From Palsa-892 sp035555855 (lineage in GTDB: Bacteria; Pseudomonadota; Alphaproteobacteria; Rhizobiales; Xanthobacteraceae): a DNA stretch of 64,000 nt. This document shows, one piece after another, positions 44,331 through 52,022 of this stretch (position 1 is the first letter of the stretch; each line of letters begins with the position of its first letter). The stretch is from assembly GCA_035555855.1 (NCBI GenBank), contig DATMGD010000012.1, positions 47,820 through 111,819 on the forward strand. The letters run 5' to 3'. Below the pieces are notes generated by a model. It was not told the DNA's origin and made no database searches. It saw only the letters and a program-made list of their open reading frames with translations. Position numbers and translations under genes: made by a program.

Positions 44331-44344
44331 TTTGTCAAGCAAAT
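44331..44344. promoter_or_regulatory. GntR operator upstream of the CCR-like gene
   Basis: TTTGTCAAGCAAAT; the inverse of the site at 45192 differs in one base. It resembles the FCD consensus TNGTNNNACNA with one deviation (G for A). Confidence 0.55.
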
Positions 44345-44361
44345 AGGCCGGGGCGGTTGTT

Positions 44362-45117
44362 CTACCCGGCCTTTTTCTGTTTCTGGCGCTGCCGCCGCCA
44401 TTCCTTGGCATCGGCATATCGCTCGCGGAGATAGCTCATTTGCGCATCCAGCGCCTTCTCGGCGCGCTTTCCTTCCCGCGCGCGCAACGCATCGAGAATT
44501 TCCCGATGCTGCGCAACGATGAGTTTGCGTTCGCGGAATTTGTAAGCGACGAGATTCAGCACCGGTTGCAAAACTTCGATCACTGCCGACATCAGAAATT
44601 GCAGCATCTGGTTTTCCGTCGCCTCGACGATGAGGCGATGGAAGCGAACATCGGAAGCACAGAATTCCACGTCGGTGATGGCCGCCTGCTGCTGCGCAAG
44701 AAGCTCGGCTTCCATCTCCTCGAGGATTTTGCTGGATCGCCGTTCCGCTGCGATTCGGCAGCAAATACGCTCTAATTCGTGACGCGCTTCGACGATTTCG
44801 GGCAACTGGAATTCGCCGACGCTGACCAGCACCGAGGCGATACTCGAAAGCTGCTCCCGAATTTCATCCTGGCTCGGCTTCTTGACGAACGATCCGCCCG
44901 TGGGCCCGCGCCGCGTGTGAATAAGATTCTGCGCCGCAAGGCGCTTCAAGGCTTCGCGAATCGTCGGCCGCGATACACCGAAGCGCTCGGCGAGCTCTTC
45001 CTCCGTCGGCAATCGTTCATCAACTTTCAACCGGCCTTCGACGATCGCATCGCGCAAGTTGTTCGCGATCTGCGATGCGACACCTTCAGTGCTGATGTTG
45101 CCGTAATTTATGGACAC
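44362..45117 (-). CDS. GntR/FadR-family regulator (FCD domain)
   Basis: Regulator of 251 aa. HTH: IANNLRDAIVEGRLKVDERL and LPTEEELAERFGVSRPTIRE; FCD domain with EARHELERICCRIAAE and DVRFHRLIVEATEN. It starts at GTG 45117. Divergent from the enoyl-CoA hydratase at 45260 and upstream of the CCR-like gene; matching palindromes are present on both sides. Confidence 0.9.
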   Translation of the reverse strand: MSINYGNISTEGVASQIANNLRDAIVEGRLKVDERLPTEEELAERFGVSRPTIREALKRLAAQNLIHTRRGPTGGSFVKKPSQDEIREQLSSIASVLVSVGEFQLPEIVEARHELERICCRIAAERRSSKILEEMEAELLAQQQAAITDVEFCASDVRFHRLIVEATENQMLQFLMSAVIEVLQPVLNLVAYKFRERKLIVAQHREILDALRAREGKRAEKALDAQMSYLRERYADAKEWRRQRQKQKKAG

Positions 45118-45191
45118 TCAAACCTCTTCGAATCGTTCCGTGGTTGCGTGAGGACCAATAATAGTGAGATCGCCGCGAAACCGAAATGTAT

Positions 45192-45205
45192 ATTTGCTTG
45201 ACAAT
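45192..45205. promoter_or_regulatory. GntR operator in the divergent promoter
   Basis: ATTTGCTTGACAAT, reverse complement ATTGTCAAGCAAAT, matching the site at 44331. Placed between the GntR gene and the enoyl-CoA hydratase gene. Confidence 0.55.
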
Positions 45206-45259
45206 TACCCTTTCCGCGCGACTATCGCAACCGCAGAAAGTTACGGGGTCGGAACGTCC

Positions 45260-46081
45260 ATGACGAAAAGCTACGAAACCATCCTGGTCGAAGATCGCTC
45301 GAAAACGCGCTGGATTACGCTCAATCGCATCAAACAGCGGAACGCCTTCAATCTTCCGCTCTACCGCGAACTGCGCGAAGCCCTCCTCGGCGCCGAGGAA
45401 GACGAAAATATCCGCTGCGTCGTGATCCGCGGGGGCGGCGGAAACTTTTCGACCGGAAACGACCTCAGCGAAGCGTTGGGCAAATCCTTTACGCACACCT
45501 ACAAGCCGCCCCGGGGCTTCATCACGATCGGCAACCAGACTTGCTGGACGATCTGGCAACTGAAAAAACCGGTAATCGCCGCGGTCGAAGGATATTGCCT
45601 CGGCGGCGGCTTCGAGCTCGCGATGACTTGCGACTTCGTGATCGCCGATGCCGACGCCAAGCTCGGCGAGCCGGAAATCCGCTTTGCCGATGCGCCGCCC
45701 TGGCTCATCTCGCCGTGGATCATGGGGCTACGGCAAGCCAAGCACATACTGTTAACCGGAGACGTTATTTCGGCCGAGAAGGCGATGTCTTATGGCGCGC
45801 TGACCGAAGTCGCGCCGAAGGGCGAGCTTGAAAAAGTCGTCACCAAGCTTGCGACGAAAATGGAAGCCTTCCAGCCGGAAACCTGGCACTACAACAAGAC
45901 GACGGTCAATCGCGTCTATGAAATCATGGGCTTTCATGCCGCCATCGAGCTTGGCGTCGACATGTTCGCGACAATCAAGACGACGGCGAACCCGCTGAAA
46001 CAGGAATTGACTGAACGCATCAACAGCGAAGGATTCTCCGCCGCGATCAAATGGGCGCAGGCACGCTTTCCGAAGGATTGA
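45260..46081 (+). CDS. Enoyl-CoA hydratase/isomerase family protein
   Basis: Crotonase-fold enzyme of 273 aa. NFSTGNDLSEALGK and EGYCLGGGFELAMTCD are the oxyanion-hole segments; both glutamates (FELA and GEPEIRF) are kept. The loop THTYKPPRGFITIGNQTCWT is longer than usual and may shape the substrate pocket. Single gene on the plus strand, convergent with the operon ending at 46086. ATG 45260 chosen from the fold start. Confidence 0.88.
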   Translation: MTKSYETILVEDRSKTRWITLNRIKQRNAFNLPLYRELREALLGAEEDENIRCVVIRGGGGNFSTGNDLSEALGKSFTHTYKPPRGFITIGNQTCWTIWQLKKPVIAAVEGYCLGGGFELAMTCDFVIADADAKLGEPEIRFADAPPWLISPWIMGLRQAKHILLTGDVISAEKAMSYGALTEVAPKGELEKVVTKLATKMEAFQPETWHYNKTTVNRVYEIMGFHAAIELGVDMFATIKTTANPLKQELTERINSEGFSAAIKWAQARFPKD

Positions 46082-46085
46082 TGCT

Positions 46086-46511
46086 TCAGGTCGCAGACGG
46101 AACGACAGCCGTACTGTAAGTGCCGCGGCCGAGCGCTATCAGTTTGTCGCTCGCATCGCGGATTTCGATGTCGACGACACTGATGCTGCGGCCTCGTTTT
46201 CGGACCTCCGCGACGGCGATCAAATCGCCGGCTTTCGCCGGCGAAAGGTAGTCTGTCCGGAAATTGATTGTCGGGATGCCGACGCCGGCCGTCATGATCA
46301 ATGCGTAGTCCCCGGCCGTATCAATCAATGCGGAAATGATGCCGCCGTGAATCTGATCGGCATTTGCCTGCCGCTCGAACTCCGGCCGCATCGGCATGCG
46401 CATCTTGACTCTACCTTTGTCATGATCCGCCTCGAGCACAACAAGACCGAGAAAACTGATGAAAGGCGATCGCTCAAAACGCGCCTGAATTTCAGCGAGT
46501 GTCATGTTCAT
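46086..46511 (-). CDS. PaaI-type hotdog thioesterase
   Basis: Protein of 141 aa. NADQIHGGIISALIDTAGDY is the PaaI/4HBT active-site helix (Asn, Gly and Asp positions), and PTINFRTDYLSPAKAGDLI the conserved strand. It would hydrolyse CoA esters, possibly to rescue trapped CoA. The start at 46511 overlaps the upstream oxidoreductase stop (ATGA). Confidence 0.88.
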   Translation of the reverse strand: MNMTLAEIQARFERSPFISFLGLVVLEADHDKGRVKMRMPMRPEFERQANADQIHGGIISALIDTAGDYALIMTAGVGIPTINFRTDYLSPAKAGDLIAVAEVRKRGRSISVVDIEIRDASDKLIALGRGTYSTAVVPSAT

Positions 46512-47518
46512 GGCTTGATAATCACTTTTCCGAAAATGTCCCGGTTTTCGAGCAATGCAAACGCATCGCGCACGCGTTCGAGCGGCAGCACTTCATGAAT
46601 GACAGGACGCAACTTGCCTTCTTTCACCAGATCCAACAAGGCAACGAGATCGTCTTTGGTCCATCCGTTCGAGCCCAGAATGTCGAGCTCGAACGTCCAT
46701 ATGAACCGGATATCGGTCTTCGGATCGAAGCCCGCGGTCGCGCCGCAGGTCAACAGGCGCCCTCCCTTTCGCAAAACACGAAGCGAAGGCACCCATGTCT
46801 CGCCGCCGGTAAAATTGACGACAACGTCGACACCGCCTTCATACGAGCGGCGATTGGGCTTTCCGAACTGCGTATAAATCTGCTTGAACCAGTCAGGCGA
46901 CCGATAGTCGATGACGTGATCGGCGCCCATCTTTTTCAGGCGATCCAATTTCTCGGGGCTACCGGCACAGGCGATCACTTCAGCGCCCGCCAATTTCGCA
47001 AGCATCACGCAACAAGTGCCGACGCCGCCGCTGGCTCCCAGAATTAGAACTTTCTCGCCCTTCTGAATTTTTCCGCGCGTCAGCATCATTCGCCGCGCCG
47101 TGCCGTAAGCCACCGGAAGTGCAGCAGCATCCGGAAAGTCGACCCCGTCGGGAATACGGATGAGCTGCCTCGCCGGTACTTTGCACATTTCCGCAAGACC
47201 GCCGTGACTGGTCTCGCCAATCAGCCCGCCGCCAACCCTCCGGTCGGCCGGATCGACGAGAACGCGATCGCCGACTTTCCACTCGCCAACACCCTCGCCC
47301 ACCGTATGAATGGTACCGGCGATATCGATGCCCATGATGAGAGGCAGCGGAATCTTGATGCCGGGCATTCCGTTCCGCGTGAACAGATCGTGATAATTCA
47401 GTGCCGTCGCTGCAACGCGGATCACGACATGCTCGGGATCGCAGACGGGATCCGGGAAGCCGGACTTGATGACGATGTTGCCGGAATCGCCGTGACGCTC
47501 GAGAACCGCTGCTTTCAT
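46508..47518 (-). CDS. Zinc-independent quinone-oxidoreductase-like MDR enzyme
   Basis: NADPH-dependent oxidoreductase of 336 aa. GIDIAGTIHTVGEGVGEWKVGDRV and ILGASGGVGTCCVMLAKLAG are MDR core motifs; the usual catalytic-zinc cysteine region reads NYHDLFTRNG, so the enzyme is probably not zinc-dependent. Start ATG 47518 (MKAAVLERHG), 10 bases after the glyoxalase-fold gene. Confidence 0.88.
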   Translation of the reverse strand: MKAAVLERHGDSGNIVIKSGFPDPVCDPEHVVIRVAATALNYHDLFTRNGMPGIKIPLPLIMGIDIAGTIHTVGEGVGEWKVGDRVLVDPADRRVGGGLIGETSHGGLAEMCKVPARQLIRIPDGVDFPDAAALPVAYGTARRMMLTRGKIQKGEKVLILGASGGVGTCCVMLAKLAGAEVIACAGSPEKLDRLKKMGADHVIDYRSPDWFKQIYTQFGKPNRRSYEGGVDVVVNFTGGETWVPSLRVLRKGGRLLTCGATAGFDPKTDIRFIWTFELDILGSNGWTKDDLVALLDLVKEGKLRPVIHEVLPLERVRDAFALLENRDIFGKVIIKP

Positions 47519-47528
47519 GTTTCTCTTT

Positions 47529-48371
47529 CTAAGCCTGCTTGAAACATACCGCCGCGCCGCAAACATCCTCGGCGCCAACCCAGAGAGCATCCTTTCCGGC
47601 CACCACGTCGATTTTATTGTCGCGAAGCAGCCGGCCGGTCTTGTCGATATCCGCGACTGTAACCGTAAATCCGGCTACGAACGGCGTCCGGATATCGGCT
47701 GCTCCCGGTATCCGTTTTTTTAATTCGGCCGGGCTCAGCACGAATAGGCTGCCTGACGAAAGCCGCAAAGAATCCGGCGTCGCTTCGCCGCCAACAAGTT
47801 GCTTGAGTTTTCCAAGCACAGCGGACGGATCATCCACGCATAGAAACACTTCTTCGAGCCCGATGGCGCCGTTCGGCTGATCCAGGTACTCCGGCTGCCA
47901 CAGCAATTCGGGAGTGACATGCTCAATAATGAGAAACCGGGCCTCGGGGTAAAGTCCTGAATCTGCATAGATATTCAAAAACTTGGCGGTCGCTGACCTA
48001 CCTGTTGCCAGCACTTCAAGGCCGCGCTGCAAGTTGATCGGGCCGGTCGCCGTGGCGCCGCGCTCTTTCAACATTCGCATGGCTTCGTCTGCCTTGTCAC
48101 AGTTGAAGGCCACGATATGCGTGCCCTCATATTTCGCTATCAGAGCGCGTGCCGAACTATGCAGGTTCGGATCGACGACAGCGAGCATCTCGAGATACCC
48201 GTTGCGCAACATCGCGCAGTGATTGGCAGAACCCCAAGGAACGACGGGACCGCCCGGCGTGATCGAGCCGGAATGGAAACTGCGCGGCGTCAATTTGAAA
48301 CCGATCCGCTCAAAAGCGGCGACGCCTTTTTCGATATTGGCGGCAACTACGCCTACATGATCGAGCTTCAT
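47529..48371 (-). CDS. Glyoxalase/VOC-fold protein (Glyoxalase_3-like)
   Basis: Protein of 280 aa with two VOC halves. The N-terminal LDHVGVVAANIEKGVAAFER strand with a likely metal histidine, and NGYLEMLAVVDPN with a glutamate, suggest a metal site. VOC enzymes include isomerases, dioxygenases and lyases, so the reaction is open. It overlaps the ligase gene stop by four bases and belongs to the ligase-VOC-MDR-thioesterase operon. Confidence 0.8.
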   Translation of the reverse strand: MKLDHVGVVAANIEKGVAAFERIGFKLTPRSFHSGSITPGGPVVPWGSANHCAMLRNGYLEMLAVVDPNLHSSARALIAKYEGTHIVAFNCDKADEAMRMLKERGATATGPINLQRGLEVLATGRSATAKFLNIYADSGLYPEARFLIIEHVTPELLWQPEYLDQPNGAIGLEEVFLCVDDPSAVLGKLKQLVGGEATPDSLRLSSGSLFVLSPAELKKRIPGAADIRTPFVAGFTVTVADIDKTGRLLRDNKIDVVAGKDALWVGAEDVCGAAVCFKQA

Positions 48372-49894
48372 GCCGATGCCATTCGCTCCATCTCGGCCGC
48401 TGCCTTTTGACGCAATAACGCGCGGTCGATTTTGTTTGTGCCCGCAAGCGGCATCTCGCCAAGCAAAAAGATACGCCGGGGATGCATATAAGCCGGCGCG
48501 TTGCCCAGGACAAACTGCTTTAAGTTCTCGGGGTCGAATTCCCTGGAATTCCGCGCAACGATGAAAGCGACAGGCTTTTCCCCCTTGATCTCATCGGCCA
48601 CCGGCACGACACAAGCTTGCAGAACTTGCGGATGCTTTTCGAGAATTCGCTCGACATGCTCGGGAAAAATATTTTCCCCGCCGCAAACGAACATGTCATC
48701 GGCGCGGCCGACGAAATAATAGAAGCCCTGCTCATCACGGCGCACGATATCGCCGGTATCATAGAAGCCGTCTTTGGTAATTGCCTTCGCAGTCTGATCC
48801 GGCAAATTGAGATAGGCTTTCATCTGTGCCGGCGTGCGAAGCTGCAATCTGCCTTCATTCGCATCCTTGTCGTTATCGCGCACGAGCCGGATGCCGATAT
48901 CAGGTAGCGGATAACCCATGGATTGCATCGGCCTCGGAACACCCGCCGGATGATTGCCGAACACCGCGGGGCCGCCTTCGGTCGTGCCGTAATTAATCTG
49001 GACACGCGCATTCGGAAACAGATTTTTTACCGCCTGCACCAATGCATCCGTGACCGGGGCAGAACCCATCGCTGCAACTTGCACCGACGAAAGATCGGCT
49101 TTCGCCAGCGCGTCCTTCTCCCGCAAGATCATCGCCATCATGGTGGGCACGGAGGTGAGCCAGGTGCACTTATGGCGATCGATCGCCGCGATATATTTCG
49201 GCGCCTCAAAGCGCGGCATCAGAACGGCGCTTGAGCCTGCCGCCAAAATGAATTTCACCGCGAACAGCGCATTCATATGATAGAGCGGCGCGGCCACCAG
49301 AAAGCGATGCTCGGGCAAATTGCTCGCGGTACGGTTCCGTGCCGCGATAGCCCAAAGCTGTCCTTGATGAGTAAGCGGCACGCCTTTCGGCCGTCCTGAA
49401 GACCCCGATGTGTACAAGATCATCGCGATATCGTCGGGACCGGCGACAAAATCCGTGAAGTCCCCCTCGCGAACGAGAAAATCGCCAAAACCGCTTCCAC
49501 CGTCGCGGCCAAAGACAATGATTTCGTTCGCTGATGCGCATTTGGCGTTATGCACCTCGTCCGTGAAGCAAAGCTTCACGGCGGCATCCTTCATGATGAA
49601 GTCGATCGCGCTTTGCGGAAGCTTGAAGTTGACGGGAACCGGAATAATCCCGGCGCGCATCGCGCCCAGAAAGGCCGCAATGAATTCCACCCTGTTCTCG
49701 GAGAGAATGGCAGCGCGCTCGCCGGCCTTTACTCCCCGCTTCAGCAGCCCTCGTGCAACGCTTCGGGTGAGTTCTTCGAGTTCGCCGTAAGAAACTTCCC
49801 GAGGAGAACCGAAATTCAGGAGATCGATAATCGCAACCTTCGCGGAAGGAGCCTTTCCGATCAGATCTCCAAGGTTGTGGGGTGCTAAAGACAT
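48368..49894 (-). CDS. AMP-forming acyl-CoA ligase 2
   Basis: Adenylate-forming ligase of 508 aa: MILYTSGSSGRPKGVPLTHQ, INYGTTEGGPAVFG, GDIVRRDEQGFYYFVGRADD, and the C-terminal lysine in LAGTNKIDRALLR. It is distinct from ligase 1 in motif detail. First gene of the four-gene operon ending at 46086; substrate unknown. Confidence 0.9.
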   Translation of the reverse strand: MSLAPHNLGDLIGKAPSAKVAIIDLLNFGSPREVSYGELEELTRSVARGLLKRGVKAGERAAILSENRVEFIAAFLGAMRAGIIPVPVNFKLPQSAIDFIMKDAAVKLCFTDEVHNAKCASANEIIVFGRDGGSGFGDFLVREGDFTDFVAGPDDIAMILYTSGSSGRPKGVPLTHQGQLWAIAARNRTASNLPEHRFLVAAPLYHMNALFAVKFILAAGSSAVLMPRFEAPKYIAAIDRHKCTWLTSVPTMMAMILREKDALAKADLSSVQVAAMGSAPVTDALVQAVKNLFPNARVQINYGTTEGGPAVFGNHPAGVPRPMQSMGYPLPDIGIRLVRDNDKDANEGRLQLRTPAQMKAYLNLPDQTAKAITKDGFYDTGDIVRRDEQGFYYFVGRADDMFVCGGENIFPEHVERILEKHPQVLQACVVPVADEIKGEKPVAFIVARNSREFDPENLKQFVLGNAPAYMHPRRIFLLGEMPLAGTNKIDRALLRQKAAAEMERMASA

Positions 49895-50127
49895 GAGAAT
49901 TACCTATGTCTTTCAGAGGACCATAAATTTCAGGAGAAATCCATCTCGTGATTCCGGCCGTGCCGGAAAATACCCGGCAAGGTGGAACGCTGGTCGATAT
50001 CGAGGCCCGCGTTCGGATCGGCCCGACCCATCATAAAATTGGTTTGTTTGCGGCAGATCTAACGGAATGCCGTGGGCGCCCGCGAGGCTACTGCTTGAAC
50101 TAACCTTCCTGCCGACTGGAAGTTTTT

Positions 50128-51930
50128 CTAGCTGGCCCTTGCTTCAACCTTGTTGCCTCTGGCCGGAAATTGGTCAGCTCCGGGGAACGCCGCGCACTCG
50201 GTGAAAATCCGGTTCTTGCATGTCGCACAAATCGACAGGTCGATTTTTTCGATGATCGCTTCGACAGCCTCGCCTTTGGACTCGACGATATTCACCGCGC
50301 TGAATTCATGAAGCACGCCGAAATTTTCCAGCTCTTTGCGTAACGGCAGATAGCGCGCGACGATGAACATATCGCCGCCCGCGCTTCTGCGGCGGCGGAC
50401 TTCGTCGATCAAAAGCTCCGCGCCTTGCAGATCGATGCCGCCGACGCCGCGAAGGATGAGGACCAGCACTTTTTGTTGCGCCCGTTCTCGCCGGATGCGC
50501 TCGAGTTCACGCTCGAGAAAACTGACGGACCCGAAATAGAGAGGGCCATCCAGACGGGCAAAGACCGCCTGAGGACATTCTTTCAGGCCGTGAAGCTCGG
50601 CATTGCGGAAAGGATGACGGGGCAGACGATGGTCGGGGGCCCCGATCGCCAATCCCGGCTTGGTCGTCTTCGAAAGAAAAAACAGAAGGGAAAGAATGAC
50701 GCCGGCATAAATCGCAAATTCAAGGCTGACGAAAACACCGCCCAGAAACGTAACGATGACGATGCTGGTTTCAAGGAAGCTCGTCACCAGAATCCGCTTG
50801 ATGGCCGCAAAATCCACGAGCCGGTAAGCGACAAACAAAATGACTGCGGCGATCGCGGGCACGGGAAGGCGCTGAAAGAGCGGCGCCACTAAAACGAGGA
50901 TCAGGATGAGGATAAACGACGAGGCAATCGCCGAAAGCGGCGTCTTCGCGCCCGCTTCGTAATTGACGCCGCTGCGCGTGAAAGAACCGGAGCCGGGATA
51001 ACACTGGAACAGACTTCCGGCCACATTCGAAAGGCCCTGGGCGACAATCTCCCGATTGGGGTCGAACGGCTTGCCGGTTTTGGCCGCGAACACCCTGCCG
51101 ATCGATATCGCTTCAACGACGCCCAAAAGCGCAATCGCGAAAGCGGCTTCAGACAAGCCATGCAACAAATTGAACGATAGTTCAGGCAGAGCGAACGCCG
51201 GCACGATCGCGGGCAGAGATCCGATCATCTTTATCTGTGCGGCATTCGGGCCAAGTGCCGCACAGACAAGGCCTCCGGCTGCGAGGGCGACAAGAAAAGC
51301 CGGCAGCCGGGGCACGAATATCCGCAAAGCCACCAGCACCGTCAGAGTCACCGCCGCGATCAAAAAGGCGAACACATTTGCCTGAGGTATTGCCGCTACC
51401 AAATTCGCAATCGTATCGACGATGGTCTTGCCGCGCGCGGCCTCGATCCCAAGCGCATCCTTGATCTGGCTAATCACGATCAATAGCGCGGCCGCTGCCG
51501 TGAATCCCAGCATGACCGAATGTGAGATGAAGTTGACCATCTTTCCCAGTTGCAGCGCGCCAAAGCAGATCTGGAAAACTCCCACGAGGAGCGCAAGCGC
51601 AATGGCAACCGCAACGAAATCCGCAGTATTCACCCGGCCCTGCCCGACCAGCGCACTGAAAGTAAGCGCGGAAATCACCAGTGTCGGGCCGGACACCATG
51701 ACACGCGAAGCGCCAAACAGGCCCGCCACGACGGGCAGAACGATCGCGGTATACAAGCCATATTGCGGCGGCAAGCCTGCGATCGCGGCAAATGCGACCG
51801 CTTGCGGGAGAACGACGGTCGCGCTGGTAAATCCAGCCAGAAGATCGGCGCGAATTGTTTTTGAAGTCACATCCTGCAACCAGTTCGGCTGCAAAAATCC
51901 CACGACCTGCGAAGCGATTCTGAAAATCAT
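50128..51930 (-). CDS. SulP-family anion permease with STAS domain
   Basis: Transporter of 600 aa: about 12-14 helices, SLC26/SulP signature ASVVLPQAVAFAAIAGLPPQ-like segment (seen as GFTSATVVLPQAVAFAAIAG), and a C-terminal STAS domain (about residues 430-560) with VLVLILRGVGGIDLQGAELL. The tail holds a small cysteine group (CATCKNRIFTEC) that is characteristic of a bacterial subset. Substrates in the family are sulfate, bicarbonate or dicarboxylates. It stands about 90 bases downstream of the PHP-protein gene on the same strand. Confidence 0.92.
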   Translation of the reverse strand: MIFRIASQVVGFLQPNWLQDVTSKTIRADLLAGFTSATVVLPQAVAFAAIAGLPPQYGLYTAIVLPVVAGLFGASRVMVSGPTLVISALTFSALVGQGRVNTADFVAVAIALALLVGVFQICFGALQLGKMVNFISHSVMLGFTAAAALLIVISQIKDALGIEAARGKTIVDTIANLVAAIPQANVFAFLIAAVTLTVLVALRIFVPRLPAFLVALAAGGLVCAALGPNAAQIKMIGSLPAIVPAFALPELSFNLLHGLSEAAFAIALLGVVEAISIGRVFAAKTGKPFDPNREIVAQGLSNVAGSLFQCYPGSGSFTRSGVNYEAGAKTPLSAIASSFILILILVLVAPLFQRLPVPAIAAVILFVAYRLVDFAAIKRILVTSFLETSIVIVTFLGGVFVSLEFAIYAGVILSLLFFLSKTTKPGLAIGAPDHRLPRHPFRNAELHGLKECPQAVFARLDGPLYFGSVSFLERELERIRRERAQQKVLVLILRGVGGIDLQGAELLIDEVRRRRSAGGDMFIVARYLPLRKELENFGVLHEFSAVNIVESKGEAVEAIIEKIDLSICATCKNRIFTECAAFPGADQFPARGNKVEARAS

Positions 51931-52022
51931 GGAATGCGACTCGAGAGATTTCTCCCAACGATTAAAAGCTGTCTCGGCGCCGCGGCTCCAAACCGCGACG
52001 CCAAAACTTGATCAACGGCCCT

